Notes: a model not told the origin generated them from the letters alone. Counted from the first letter of the stretch, positions 53,266 through 62,822 are shown. The stretch is DNA of 64,000 bases from Streptomyces sp. NBC_00102 (GCF_026343115.1 NZ_JAPEMC010000002.1:434001-498000), one strand, 5' to 3'. Translations and numbers: made by a program.

Positions 53266-53592
53266 GTGTACCGGCAGGGCGATGTGCTGATCATGGCGGT
53301 CGAGGAGTCCGAGGTGCCCGCACCGTTTTTGGAGGCGCCTGGCGAACTCCGGGACTCCAGGGGCCGCTTGGTGCTGGCGTTGGGCGAGGTCACCGGACAC
53401 GCGCACGCCGTGCAGGGGCCCGGCCGGCTCATACGCGAGTCGGGGACCTTCGGCCCGATGCTGCTCCACCTTCCCGAGGGCGGGCGGGTCGTGCACGAGG
53501 AGCACGCCGTGATCGCGCTGCCGAAGGGTTGGTTCCGGGTGGTGCGCCAGCGGGAGTACGTACCCGGCGCGTTCCGCGTCGTCGCCGACTGA
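53266..53592 (+). CDS. Conserved small protein of unknown function (108 residues)
   Basis: GTG at 53266 has GGAGGGGAGA upstream. The protein begins YRQGDVLIMAVEESEVPAPFL and contains LVLALGEVTGHAHAVQGPGRL and the C-terminal ALPKGWFRVVRQREYVPGAFR. The pattern GDVL, LALGEVTGHAH and VVRQREY recurs in small Streptomyces proteins beside DUF6745 genes. No known domain. It is divergent from the STM4015 operon and 203 bp upstream of the DUF6745 gene, probably its partner. Confidence 0.75.
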   Translation: MYRQGDVLIMAVEESEVPAPFLEAPGELRDSRGRLVLALGEVTGHAHAVQGPGRLIRESGTFGPMLLHLPEGGRVVHEEHAVIALPKGWFRVVRQREYVPGAFRVVAD

Positions 53593-53795
53593 CGGGCTGT
53601 CGCCAGGGCAGCGGTGTGCCCGCCCGATGCCGGGCCGGCGGGGCGCGGCGGTCGAGCACGACCGGGCGGGCACGGTGGCGGGCCATGACGACGCGGGCAG
53701 GACGACCCCGGCGGCAGGACGCCGGGTACTGACGACACAGACGTGAAGACGTAAGAGACGCGAACCAGAGCGGGAACAGGAACAGAGGACCAGAG

Positions 53796-54815
53796 ATGAC
53801 AACGACGGGGACGATGACGCGGGACGTGACCTCCTGGCGGGCGGTGGCCTCGGCCACCGGGCGGGCCGACCGGGCGGCGGCGGAGCAGGGTATTCGCCTG
53901 GCCTACCGCACGGCGGGCTTGGCGGAGCCGGGCAGGATCATCTGGGCGGACTCGCCCAGGGCCGCCGTGGAGGCGGCCGGACAGCTCGCCGACGCCGGGA
54001 AGTCGGTGCGTGAGGAAGTGCGCACCCGGCCGTGGAGCCAGGAACGCCGCAGGAAATACGACGAGTTGGGCGCGATGGGCTGGGCCGCGCTCTGGTCGGC
54101 AACCGGCGCCCAGCTGTGGGAGACCACCTCGGCCCTCGCCGAGCGCATCCGCGCAGGTGTCGTGGCCGAACTCGCCACGAAGCCCGAGGACGAGACCGCC
54201 GTACGGCTGCTCCTGCTGGACGCGGTGCTCGGGCAGCACGATGCGGCCTGGCTGGCCGCCTTCGAGGACAGCGAACGCCTGGCCGGCCTGGCCGAGGTGG
54301 CGCGCAACGCCGGCTGGTGGTGGCCCTACGAGAACGCGGTCGTCGTCGCCGAACGCCCCGAGGCGCTCCACCGCGACGAGGCGGGCCGCCTCGACCGCGG
54401 GGACGGTCCGGCGCTCGCCTACCCGGACGGCTTCGCCCTGTACGCCTGGCGCGGAATGCCGGTGCCCGCAGCCTTCCTCGACGAGCTCTCGGCCCTGACA
54501 CCCGAGCGGATACGCGAGGAGGCCAACGCCGAGCTGCGCCGCGTGATGCTGGAGCACTTCGGCTACGACCGCTACCTGGAGGAGTCCGGGGCGGAGCCGG
54601 TCCACCGGGACGAGACGGGCATTCTCTGGCGCATCCCGCTCACCGGCGACGAGGACGTCGTGATGGTCGAGGTCGTCAACTCCACGCCCGAGCCGGACGG
54701 CACCCACCGCACGTACTGGCTGCGGGTGCCGCCGTCGACCCGGACGGCGAAGGACGGGGTCGCCTGGACTTTCGGGTTGGGGGGTGAGCAGTACGCCCCC
54801 GTGCGCCAGACGTGA
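53796..54815 (+). CDS. DUF6745 domain-containing protein
   Basis: The 339-residue protein has a helical N-terminal half and a C-terminal DUF6745 pattern: LHRDEAGRLDRGDGPALAYPDGFALYAWRGMPVPAAF and EPVHRDETGILWRIP. The domain occurs in many actinobacteria and in proteins with repeated HxD-G-PA-Y-DG units, but has no described function. GAGG lies before the ATG. The repeated DGPALAYPDG element resembles sugar- or peptide-binding repeats. It follows the 108-residue protein, so the two are likely functionally linked. Confidence 0.8.
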   Translation: MTTTGTMTRDVTSWRAVASATGRADRAAAEQGIRLAYRTAGLAEPGRIIWADSPRAAVEAAGQLADAGKSVREEVRTRPWSQERRRKYDELGAMGWAALWSATGAQLWETTSALAERIRAGVVAELATKPEDETAVRLLLLDAVLGQHDAAWLAAFEDSERLAGLAEVARNAGWWWPYENAVVVAERPEALHRDEAGRLDRGDGPALAYPDGFALYAWRGMPVPAAFLDELSALTPERIREEANAELRRVMLEHFGYDRYLEESGAEPVHRDETGILWRIPLTGDEDVVMVEVVNSTPEPDGTHRTYWLRVPPSTRTAKDGVAWTFGLGGEQYAPVRQT

Positions 54816-55032
54816 CGGAGGACGGGGCTCGACGGAGTGGGCAGGCGCGGTGGAGCCGGAGGGCAGCGGTACGCGACGGGTCTTTGCGGTCCGTGCGTGA
54901 TCGAGCGCGCCCCGCGCCGCTGACCTGCCCCCGCCGGGCCGTGTCACCGGATGGATCGGGTACCGGGCGACCAGGCCGTGCCACGGTCCGAGCCGGCGGA
55001 ATCTTGTGGGACGCGGGCACGTTGGACGGTTC

Positions 55033-55473
55033 ATGACGTCTCTCGATTCCGCTCAGGAAGACCTCCTGCGACTCGTCGGTGCCTCGCACGACGGGGTGCT
55101 CGTGACGCTGAGGAAGAACGGCCGCCCCCAGCTGTCGAACGTGAATTACGCCTACGACGCCGAAGCCCGGACGATTCGGGTCTCGGTGACCGAGGACCGG
55201 GCGAAGACGCGGAACCTCCGCCGCGATCCCCGGGCGAGCTTCCACGTGACGAGCGAGAACCGGGGAGCGTGGACCGTCGTGGACGGGACGGCCGAACTGA
55301 CGCCGCCCGCCGCCGATCCGCAGGACGCCACCGTCGAAGCGCTGATCACCCTCTACCGGGACGTTCTCGGCGAGCATCCGGACTGGGACGACTACCGGCA
55401 GGCGATGGTGCGTGACCGCAGGGTCGTCGTCACCCTGCGTGTCGAGCACGTGTACGGGCAGCCGGGTGCCTGA
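55033..55473 (+). CDS. PPOX-class F420-dependent (or flavin) oxidoreductase
   Basis: The 146-residue split-beta-barrel protein has GVLVTLRKNGRPQLSNVNYAYDAEARTIRVSVTEDRAKTRNLRRDPRASFHV and ends with TLRVEHVYGQPGA. This is the PPOX/FDOR family common in Streptomyces, typically binding F420 or FMN. It lacks a partner. The ATG at 55033 is chosen over 55006 because GGACG and the conserved N-terminus begin there. The reaction is unknown. Confidence 0.85.
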   Translation: MTSLDSAQEDLLRLVGASHDGVLVTLRKNGRPQLSNVNYAYDAEARTIRVSVTEDRAKTRNLRRDPRASFHVTSENRGAWTVVDGTAELTPPAADPQDATVEALITLYRDVLGEHPDWDDYRQAMVRDRRVVVTLRVEHVYGQPGA

Positions 55474-55590
55474 CGCCATACGTGTGGGGAGCCGGGCAGG
55501 TCCGGGGCGCGGCGCCCGCCCCGGGCGAAGCGTCGCGCGGGTGTGCCTCCCGCACATAATAAGAAGAGACCGACTCCCCCAGGAGATGTT

Positions 55591-56781
55591 GTGACCGGCG
55601 CCGAATTCTTGACCCCTCTCCGCACCCGACTTCGTTCGATGCGTGCCGACGCGTTCGGGGCCGACCCCTCGGGTGCCCGGCTGGAGCGCATCCGGCGCTC
55701 GCCCCATTTCGCCGACGGAGTGTTCCAGAACCCGGTCGCGGCCAAGACCCGGCCCTCGGGATCCACCCTGGAGTTCGCGAAGATCTACTTCAACAAGGAA
55801 CAACGGGCGCGCAGGGGACCCGCCGGAAACATTCCGGTGCACGCCACGACCTACGCCGACCTGGCCCGGCCGTCGGCTTCGGGACTTCGGGTGACCTGGA
55901 TGGGCCATTCCAGCGTGCTCGTCGAGATCGACGGGAGCCGTGTGCTCTTCGACCCCGTATGGGGCGACCGCTGCTCCCCGTTCGATTTTGCGGGTCCCAA
56001 GCGCCTCCATCCCGTACCGCTGTCGCTCGACGCGCTGGGGCCCGTGGACGTCGTCGTCATCTCCCACGACCACTACGACCACCTCGACCTGCCGACGATC
56101 CGCGCTCTCGCCCGGACGGACACCGTCTTCGCCGTGCCGCTCGGTGTCGGCGCCCACCTGGAGCACTGGGGGGTGTCACCCACCCGGCTGCGCGAGCTGG
56201 ACTGGAACGAGACCACGGAGGTGGCGGGCCTCCGGCTCACGGCGACCCCCGCGCGGCACTTCTGCGGGCGCGGCGTACGCAGCGGGCAGCACACCCTCTG
56301 GGCGTCCTGGGCGGTGGAGGGGGCCGAGCACCGGATCTACCACAGTGGTGACACCGGCTACTTCCCGGGCTTCCGCGAGATCGGTGCCGAGCACGGCCCG
56401 TTCGACATCACGATGATCCAGATCGGCGCCTACTCCGAGTACTGGCCCGACATCCACATGACGCCCGCCGAGGGCCTGCGCGCGCACCTCGATCTGCAGG
56501 GGGGCAGCCCCCGCGGTGTCCTGATGCCGATCCACTGGGGAACCTTCAACCTGGCCCCGCACCCGTGGGCGGAGCCGGGGGAGTGGACCCGGGAGGCCGC
56601 GGCCGCGATCGGCCAGGCGGGCGCCTTCCCCATTCCGGGGCAGCCCTTCGAGCCCTCCGGTGAACTGCCGGCCGAACCCTGGTGGCGGTCCGTGGGCTAC
56701 GTACCCGACCAGGAGTGGCCCGTTCCCGAGCTTTCGGACGATTCCTCGCGCGAGGCCCTCGAACTCGTGACGGAAGACTGA
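55591..56781 (+). CDS. MBL-fold metallohydrolase (UlaG/NAPE-PLD-like)
   Basis: The 396-residue protein has the metallo-beta-lactamase fold with ISHDHYDHLDLPT (HxHxDH), ARHFCGRGVR, HSGDTGYFPGF and MPIHWGTFNLAPH, matching the NAPE-PLD/UlaG branch (WMGHSSVLVEIDGSRVLFDPVWGDR). Such enzymes hydrolyse phosphodiesters or lactones. The GTG at 55591 has AGGAGAT before it. The start of the domain is preceded by a helical region. Substrate unknown. It converges on the GH64 gene across a shared hairpin terminator. Confidence 0.92.
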   Translation: MTGAEFLTPLRTRLRSMRADAFGADPSGARLERIRRSPHFADGVFQNPVAAKTRPSGSTLEFAKIYFNKEQRARRGPAGNIPVHATTYADLARPSASGLRVTWMGHSSVLVEIDGSRVLFDPVWGDRCSPFDFAGPKRLHPVPLSLDALGPVDVVVISHDHYDHLDLPTIRALARTDTVFAVPLGVGAHLEHWGVSPTRLRELDWNETTEVAGLRLTATPARHFCGRGVRSGQHTLWASWAVEGAEHRIYHSGDTGYFPGFREIGAEHGPFDITMIQIGAYSEYWPDIHMTPAEGLRAHLDLQGGSPRGVLMPIHWGTFNLAPHPWAEPGEWTREAAAAIGQAGAFPIPGQPFEPSGELPAEPWWRSVGYVPDQEWPVPELSDDSSREALELVTED

Positions 56782-56806
56782 CCGGGGTGATGGCGGTCCC
56801 CACCGT

Positions 56807-56833
56807 CCCGGGCCCACTGGCGGTGGGCCCGGG
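56807..56833. terminator. Bidirectional hairpin terminator between the MBL and GH64 genes
   Basis: The arms 56807-56817 and 56823-56833 form an 11-bp perfect stem with a 5-base loop, 25 bp after one stop and 14 bp from the other. Further CCCGGG repeats follow immediately. Confidence 0.7.
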
Positions 56834-56847
56834 GCAGTGGGCCCGGG

Positions 56848-58515
56848 TCACTTGGTGAAGGTGAACCAGTTGAGGTTGAGGAAGTCGGAGCTGCTGCCGG
56901 AGAAGACCAGGTAGACGTCGTGGACACCGGTCGCGGAGGCGATGATGTTGGCGGGGACGGTCTGCCAGGTCTGCCAGCCGCCGCTGCTGGAGAAGTTGAT
57001 CTCCGCGATCTGGGGGCCGGTGGTGCTGTCCAGACGCACCTTGATCGCGCCGCTCACACCCGCTGCGGCGCCCGACGCGAGCCGGGCCTTGAACTGGAAC
57101 GGCGAAGCCGAACCGAAGTCCAGGGACGAGTACTTGAGCCAGTCGCCGTTGGCGATGTACCCGACGTCCTGACCGCCGCCGGTGTCGGAGCATGCCTCCG
57201 TGGTGGTGCCGCTCTGGGCCGAGTAGGACTCGGCCTGGATGGTGTTGTAGGCGCTCGTGCCCGTGCCCGTGCCGCCGCCCGGGGGTGTGGTGCCCGAACC
57301 GGTGCCCGCGCCCAGCGAGATGGTCCACGACGTGGGGTTGCCGTCCTGGATGTGGCCGTCGACGGGCGCGGAGTTGGTGGGGCCGACGTCGTCGTACGGG
57401 AAGGCGTAGCCGATGCTCGCGTACTTGTGGACGAGCCGGGCGTAGTGATTGGTGATGGGGTCCGTGTAGTACTGGGACGCGGACACGCCGTCGGGGTTGT
57501 TGTTGCCGCCGGAGACCAGCAGGCTGCTGCGGTTGAGCGCGGCGGACAGCCGGGCCGCGATGGCGCCGCGGGCGTCGCCGCCGGAGTTGTAGAGCGGGCC
57601 GGAAGCGCAGCCGAAGATGTCGACTGCGCTGGGCTTGGTGAACGGGACGCCGTTGGTGTTCAGGCCGGCGAAGACGAAGGCGCCGCCGGAGACGGTGCCG
57701 GTGTACGAGCCGATGCTGCCCTGGCCGTTCAGGGTCAGGGGAGTGGTGGTGTAGTGGCTCCACACCCGGTTCAGGTAGTCGTCCCAGTAGTTGCCGAAGT
57801 CCACCGGGGAGTGCGAGGGCGCGAGGACGCGCAGTACCCCGCCGGAGGAGTCGTTGACGACCAGTTTGTCCCAGGGCGCGCCGTCGGTGGCGTGCTGGGA
57901 CTGGAGGCCGGAGGCGATGGAGGCGAGCGCGCCGTTGGGGAGCGGGCTGACCGTCTGGGTGCCGGAGCTGCCGGTGCTGGACATGGAGACCGGCAGGCCG
58001 ACCATGTCGACGTAGGAGATGTTGGCGTACAGGTTGGCGCTGTTGAAGGTGAACTCGCAGAACGTCCAGTTCGTCGCCCAGTTGGGGTCGGAGCTGGTCA
58101 GGGCGGGCTGGACCACGCCCGGCACCGTGCCCGGGTTCACGAAGAACTTGAGCTTCTGGCCGACCGAGAACCAGACCCGGCCGCCGATGATGAAGCCGGC
58201 CAGGTTCACCTTGGTCGCCGCCGAGCCGGAGGCGCCCAGCGGGATGGCGTAGTCGGCGATCGGGGTCACCGCCGAGGAGGGGTTCGGCAGCCGGTTCAGG
58301 GCGCCGTTCGCGGAGACGAACACCGGCCAACCGCTGCTGTCCGTACCGGAGATGTACGCGTAGACGGTGTTGTTTCCGGAGTTGTTCTGGAGCGAGATCG
58401 GGAGCGGGGCGCTGGCCGCCGATGCCTTGGAGGCAAACGGCGACAGCGGGGAAAGGACGGTAGCCGCCGCAGCGGTCGCGCCGGCCGCGGTGAGGAAGGA
58501 ACGCCGAGAAACCAC
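56848..58515 (-). CDS. Secreted GH64 beta-1,3-glucanase with C-terminal CBM6
   Basis: The 555-residue protein has a Tat-type signal (VVSRRSFLTAAGATAAAATVL ... ASA). A GH64 domain of about residues 35-380 contains VYAYISGTDSSGWPVFVSANG, GRVWFSVGQKLKFF and QPALTSSDPNWATNWTFCEFT. After a Gly/Thr linker comes a CBM6-like beta-sandwich (AYNTIQAESYSAQSGTTTEAC ... GGGQDVGYIANGDWLKY). GH64 enzymes release pentasaccharides from beta-1,3-glucan, while CBM6 binds glucan. The GTG at 58515 (GGAGGG upstream) is preferred to a TTG start. The LacI operator at 58636 lies upstream. Confidence 0.93.
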   Translation of the reverse strand: MVSRRSFLTAAGATAAAATVLSPLSPFASKASAASAPLPISLQNNSGNNTVYAYISGTDSSGWPVFVSANGALNRLPNPSSAVTPIADYAIPLGASGSAATKVNLAGFIIGGRVWFSVGQKLKFFVNPGTVPGVVQPALTSSDPNWATNWTFCEFTFNSANLYANISYVDMVGLPVSMSSTGSSGTQTVSPLPNGALASIASGLQSQHATDGAPWDKLVVNDSSGGVLRVLAPSHSPVDFGNYWDDYLNRVWSHYTTTPLTLNGQGSIGSYTGTVSGGAFVFAGLNTNGVPFTKPSAVDIFGCASGPLYNSGGDARGAIAARLSAALNRSSLLVSGGNNNPDGVSASQYYTDPITNHYARLVHKYASIGYAFPYDDVGPTNSAPVDGHIQDGNPTSWTISLGAGTGSGTTPPGGGTGTGTSAYNTIQAESYSAQSGTTTEACSDTGGGQDVGYIANGDWLKYSSLDFGSASPFQFKARLASGAAAGVSGAIKVRLDSTTGPQIAEINFSSSGGWQTWQTVPANIIASATGVHDVYLVFSGSSSDFLNLNWFTFTK

Positions 58516-58589
58516 TGACCCTCCCAAGGGGGGTGATGATCCGTCAGCACTTCGACGGGGTGGGGGTGTTGCCCTGAGGCGAACGCGAC

Positions 58590-58617
58590 GTTATTGGGCT
58601 GGACCAATGAGGGTCAA
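58590..58617 (-). promoter_or_regulatory. Candidate promoter of the GH64 glucanase gene
   Basis: On the minus strand, TTGACC (58617-58612) is followed after 16 bases by AATAAC (58595-58590). It lies about 75-100 bp before the GH64 start. The -10 match is weak. The operator at 58636 sits about 19 bp upstream of the -35. Confidence 0.35.
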
Positions 58618-58635
58618 GGGATGTGCCGAACGGAA

Positions 58636-58651
58636 TTGGGAGCGCTCTCAA
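58636..58651. promoter_or_regulatory. LacI-type operator, GH64/LacI intergenic region
   Basis: TTGGGAGCGCTCTCAA is a 16-bp palindrome with a single mismatch around GAGCGCTC. It is nearly identical to the sites at 62823 and 62973. CebR-type regulators in Streptomyces use TGGGAGCGCTCCCA. It lies 105 bp before the LacI start and 120 bp before the GH64 start. Confidence 0.8.
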
Positions 58652-58755
58652 TCCGGACCGCAGTCGTCGCTGCTCGGGCACGGTCCCGGCGCTAGGCTGT
58701 GAGTGATCCGGCGTCCCCCTCCCGGGACGCCGCCCAGCGTTGAGGAGCACCCGCC

Positions 58756-59796
58756 TTGCCCGAGCAGTCCCCAGGTTCCCGGCCCACCCTGGAAGCCGTC
58801 GCGGCGCGCGCGGGTGTCTCCCGGGCCACCGCGTCCCGGGTCGTCAACGGGGGCGACGGTGTGCGCAAGCCTCTGGTGGACCGGGTGCGCCAGGCGGTCG
58901 AGGAGCTCCAGTACATCCCGAACCACGCGGCCCGTACTCTCGTCACCCGGCGGACCGGGGCGGTGGCCGTGGTGATCGCCGAGCCGGAGATACGCATCTT
59001 CTCCGACCCGTTCTTCTCCCGGCAGCTCCGGGGCATCAGCAAGGAACTCGCCCAGCACGACACCCAGCTGGTGCTGCTGATCGTGGAGGGGCCGGGAGAC
59101 TTCGGCCGGATCGAGCGGTACCTCTCCGGCGGCCATGTCGACGGAGCCCTCGCATTCTCCCTGCACACGGACGACCCCCTGCCGGCGATCACCCGGCGGG
59201 CCGGGCTGCCCACCGTGTACGGCGGGCGGCCGAGCTGGACCACACCGCCCGGGGAGCGCACCGCGTCGTACGTGGACGCGGACAACCGGGGCGGGGCGCG
59301 GGCGGCCGTGCAGCACCTGCGGGACCTGGGGCGGCAGCGGATCGCGTACATCGGCGGACCGCCCGACCAGACCTCGGCCCTGGACCGGTTCGACGGCTAC
59401 CGGGACATCCAGATCGACGTGGACCCGACGCTCGTGGCGGAGGGCGCGTTCACCGTGGAGTCCGGGGCGCGGGCCATGGAGGAGCTGCTGGAGCGGCGGC
59501 CCGACCTGGACGCGGTGTTCGCCGCCAACGACCTGATGGCCTCGGGCGCCCTGCGGGTCCTGGGCGAACGCGGCATCACGGTGCCCGGCCGGGTGGCCGT
59601 GGTCGGGTTCGACGACATGGCGTCCGTGGCCGAGGCGACCGTACCGCCGCTGACCACCGTCCGGCAGGACGTCGAGGGCCAGGGGCGGCTCATGGCCAGG
59701 CTGCTGCTGCGCGGCCTGGACCGGGACCGCAAGGGGACCGAGGCTCCGGACTCGGTGATCACCCCCACCACGCTGGTACGGCGTGCCTCGTCCTGA
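58756..59796 (+). CDS. LacI-family regulator of beta-1,3-glucan genes
   Basis: The 346-residue regulator has the LacI helix-turn-helix (TLEAVAARAGVSRATASRVVNGGDGVRKP, residues 11-39, then IPNHAARTLVTRRTG hinge) and a periplasmic-binding-protein-like sensor (IGGPPDQTSALDRFDGYRD, VFAANDLMASGALRVLGE, VAVVGFDDM). TTG at 58756 with GAGGAG 8 bases upstream is the start. It lies between GH64 and GH81 glucanase genes, each with the same GAGAGCGCTCTC-type palindrome, so it very probably represses them until a glucan oligosaccharide is present. Confidence 0.93.
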   Translation: MPEQSPGSRPTLEAVAARAGVSRATASRVVNGGDGVRKPLVDRVRQAVEELQYIPNHAARTLVTRRTGAVAVVIAEPEIRIFSDPFFSRQLRGISKELAQHDTQLVLLIVEGPGDFGRIERYLSGGHVDGALAFSLHTDDPLPAITRRAGLPTVYGGRPSWTTPPGERTASYVDADNRGGARAAVQHLRDLGRQRIAYIGGPPDQTSALDRFDGYRDIQIDVDPTLVAEGAFTVESGARAMEELLERRPDLDAVFAANDLMASGALRVLGERGITVPGRVAVVGFDDMASVAEATVPPLTTVRQDVEGQGRLMARLLLRGLDRDRKGTEAPDSVITPTTLVRRASS

Positions 59797-59915
59797 CCCG
59801 AGGGCGCCGGCTGACCCAAGGGCGCCGGACGAACCGCACCCGCCCGAGTCCGCGCGATCCCGCCCACGTCGCCCGCCCGCGCGCACCGAACGCACACGGG
59901 AGCCCCCGAACGCAC

Positions 59916-59963
59916 GCGGGAGCCCCCGAGGGCGCGTGATGCCGCGCCCTCGGGGGCTCCCGC
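59916..59963. terminator. Long hairpin terminator between the LacI and GH81 genes
   Basis: The arms 59916-59936 and 59943-59963 form a perfect 21-bp stem with loop TGATGC. The gene ends converge on it. The upstream arm includes part of a tandem 20-bp repeat (59888-59907 and 59908-59927, one mismatch). Confidence 0.85.
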
Positions 59964-59984
59964 CGTCGCACCGGAGGCGCGCGA

Positions 59985-62780
59985 TCAGACGTACGGGATC
60001 TTCAGGACCGCCGCGTCCGTGCCGGTCTGCACCTGGGAGGCGGCGCTCCCCAGGGCGTTCCAGATCTCCAGGCGGACGGTTCCGCCCGTGAGGTTGCCCA
60101 GGGTGCCGGTGGTCGCCTGCGCGCCCACGGCCTGGGTGTACTCCTCCCACCCGGCGACCGGGTCGGTCGCGAAGTAGCGGTAGGTCTCGGTGCGGTCGAA
60201 GGTGCCGTCGCCGGTGAGGTCGTAGCTGACCCTGACCTGGGGAGCGAGACCGACGGCCGTGCCCGCGTCGACCCGGAGGCGGAACGTCGTGGCGGCGCCG
60301 GAGGAGAAGGTGCCGTTGACGTTCTTGATCTGGTACGTCGTCGGCTTGTACGGAGTGCCGTCCCGGTTGAGGCCGTCCGCCGAGGCGATGGTGTCGGTTC
60401 CGGCAGCGCCGTCCGTGGCGGTGGTGAGAGTGCCGCCGGACGTCAGCCGGAAGGTGTTCCCGGTCGACGTGCCCGTACCGGGGTCGGTGCCCGGGTCCGG
60501 GTCGGTGGTGCCGCCGCCGGTGCCCGTGCCGGTGGCCGTCGAGCGGGCCGGTACGGAGAGGGTCGCGCCGTTGGTGAAGGTGACGGTGCGGGCGGTGGTG
60601 CCGTAGTTGTGGGCGACGTAGGTGTTGACGCCGTTCTTGGTGAAGACCGCGGAGGTCGGGATGTCCCCGCTGATGCTCATGTCGGGGGCACCGAGGCTGT
60701 CGAGCGTGGTGATCCACTGGTACGTGTGCGCCTTGGACTCACCCGCCTCCGGGGTGTAACCCGCGTTCCCCGCGTCCCATTTGGACTTCGCGGACGCCGG
60801 GTCGGCCAGCGCCTCGAACTCCCAGAGCAGGTCGCGCCATTCGACGGCCGGGCCGCCGTTCTCCCGTTCCATCTCGGCGAGGTTCCGCTTGACGGTCGCC
60901 TGGTCGCGTCCCAGGTAGAGCGAACCGCCGGTGATCGGGAGGGTGTTGATGCCGTGGATCTCCTCGGGGTTCGCGGTCCACCAGGTGGAGTACGCGGCGC
61001 CGCTGCCCCAGACCATGCCGACCGTGTCGTGGCCGAAGGAGCTCGGGAAGACCTGCTGGTCGGTGTCGAACCAGTACTGCTCGATCGCCTCCGACTCGGT
61101 GGTCAGCAGGTAACTGCCGAGGTCGCGGAGCGAGGTGTCACCGGTCGCCGATCCCCACAGGACGAGCGCGGCGCTCAGGTTGGTCGACTCGGAGGAGGAC
61201 TCCTGGTTGTTGCCGGCGGCGAAACCCTGGTGCCCGGAGGCCCAGCTGTGGCCCGCGTACACGTCGAAGCCGCGCAGGAACGGGAATGCGCTGTCCGTAC
61301 GGCTCGGGTTGGCGGTGTCACGGATCAGGTTCTTGACCATGGTGCCCCAGGCCGAGTCGGCCGCCCAGGCCTGGTCGTACTGGGCGACTATTGCCGCCGC
61401 GTACACGTAGTAGCTGTAATGGAAGTGATGGTCGTTCAGCTCGGTGTCGCTGCCGTACGAGGCGGGGTACCCGGTGAGGGTCTTCCAGTCCTTGTCGTAG
61501 CTGAACTCACTCGCTCCGCCGGCCGTGAACCACTCCTGGAGGCGGCCCTTCATCAGATCCAGCAGCTTGTCCCGGATGCCGGTCTGGCCGATCTGGTCGG
61601 CCACGGGAACCAGTTGGGCCAGGCGGCCGAGGGCCTTGCCGGTCCAGTAGGTGTCGGTGGCCCCGGAAAACGGGTCGGAGGCGTTCGCCACCTCGTTGAG
61701 ATATCCGGTGAGTCGGGCGGTGTCCACGCCACTGGCCGCCGGAAGGGCCGGCACCACGCCGGAGCTCTTCTGGCTGGTGGTGAAGGAGGCGGCCTCCCGC
61801 ACCTTCATGGTGCCGCGCGGGGACACGTAGGTGTAGCCCGTGAGCGCGTCGGAGGTGTGCAGCCACTGGTGGCGGTAGAGCGCCTGGAGGGTGCCCAGTT
61901 CGGTGCCCTCTTTGGCCTCGGTGGTGAGGCTGTACGTCGCGCGGACCGTACCGCCGGTGGACTGCCAGGTCACCTTGGAGCCGGTGACGAAGCTGAACGC
62001 GTACTTCCGGAACGTCGCGAGCGCGTCGGTGGACGGCAGTACGGCGAGCGAGAAGTAGTCCTTGCCGCCGAGCGGGGCGGTGATGGCGGTTCCGGAGACC
62101 GTCCAGTCGGTGCCGGTCGGCGAGAACAGTGCGTAGTTGTGCCCGGCGACGGTGATGCCGAGGACGTTTCCGTTGTCCGTGAAGACGGTGGGGGTGCTCG
62201 CCGTGGTGATCCGCGCGTCACCGCCCGAGCCCTTGGCGTACACGAACGGCAGGCCGTGCCCGATGGTCGTGCGCAGCGTGCGGGTGCCGTCCGACCAGTA
62301 GGGGGTGACCGTCCAGTCGGACCAGTCGTCGGCCTTCGCGTCGGGCGAGTTGAGCCCGCTGAGACCGAGGGTCAGGTCGGCCTTGTGGGCGTACTCGTAC
62401 TGGCGGCCGTCCCCGACGATCGAGGGGGTGGTCGGGTAACCGACTTCCAGCCCGCCGGACGTGGCCTGGTAGGTGAGCGGGTGGCCGTACATCGGGGTGG
62501 AGTACGGGTTGTCGCCGTAGCGCTGGTAGGCGAGCGAGGTCCACCAGTCGTTGGTGGGCACCGGCTTGTTCTTGGCGGCCTCGGTCAGCTTGGGGGTGAC
62601 CGGCGCGCCGGTGTTGTTGGTCGGTCCGGAGGTACCGGCCGGGCGGGTGTCGGTGTAGCTGCCGGCGCCCGCGGTGATCGTGGCCGCGGCCGCCGGGGTC
62701 GCGGCCGGGCCCAGGCCCACCACGGCCAGGGCGACGGCCAGGACCGTCGCGGCCGCGGGTCTTACGAGGGAGGCTTGCAT
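59985..62780 (-). CDS. Secreted GH81 endo-beta-1,3-glucanase
   Basis: The 931-residue protein has a signal peptide (AAATVLAVALAVVGLGPAATPAAA). A GH81 catalytic domain follows, with PVPTNDWWTSLAYQRYGDNP near the start, TELNDHHFHYSYYVYAAA, HSWASGHQGFAAGNNQESSSESTNLS and WFDTDQQVFP. The acidic residues of HFHY-D and NQESSSE are the catalytic region. After a Thr/Gly/Pro linker comes a C-terminal beta-sandwich that may bind glucan. GH81 enzymes cut beta-1,3-glucan (laminarin, fungal wall) inside the chain. The ATG at 62780 fits the signal peptide. A promoter with an overlapping LacI operator lies upstream. Confidence 0.94.
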   Translation of the reverse strand: MQASLVRPAAATVLAVALAVVGLGPAATPAAAATITAGAGSYTDTRPAGTSGPTNNTGAPVTPKLTEAAKNKPVPTNDWWTSLAYQRYGDNPYSTPMYGHPLTYQATSGGLEVGYPTTPSIVGDGRQYEYAHKADLTLGLSGLNSPDAKADDWSDWTVTPYWSDGTRTLRTTIGHGLPFVYAKGSGGDARITTASTPTVFTDNGNVLGITVAGHNYALFSPTGTDWTVSGTAITAPLGGKDYFSLAVLPSTDALATFRKYAFSFVTGSKVTWQSTGGTVRATYSLTTEAKEGTELGTLQALYRHQWLHTSDALTGYTYVSPRGTMKVREAASFTTSQKSSGVVPALPAASGVDTARLTGYLNEVANASDPFSGATDTYWTGKALGRLAQLVPVADQIGQTGIRDKLLDLMKGRLQEWFTAGGASEFSYDKDWKTLTGYPASYGSDTELNDHHFHYSYYVYAAAIVAQYDQAWAADSAWGTMVKNLIRDTANPSRTDSAFPFLRGFDVYAGHSWASGHQGFAAGNNQESSSESTNLSAALVLWGSATGDTSLRDLGSYLLTTESEAIEQYWFDTDQQVFPSSFGHDTVGMVWGSGAAYSTWWTANPEEIHGINTLPITGGSLYLGRDQATVKRNLAEMERENGGPAVEWRDLLWEFEALADPASAKSKWDAGNAGYTPEAGESKAHTYQWITTLDSLGAPDMSISGDIPTSAVFTKNGVNTYVAHNYGTTARTVTFTNGATLSVPARSTATGTGTGGGTTDPDPGTDPGTGTSTGNTFRLTSGGTLTTATDGAAGTDTIASADGLNRDGTPYKPTTYQIKNVNGTFSSGAATTFRLRVDAGTAVGLAPQVRVSYDLTGDGTFDRTETYRYFATDPVAGWEEYTQAVGAQATTGTLGNLTGGTVRLEIWNALGSAASQVQTGTDAAVLKIPYV

Positions 62781-62822
62781 GGGGAAGCACCTCGAAGTCA
62801 GGAGGGGGGACGAAGCGCTTTC

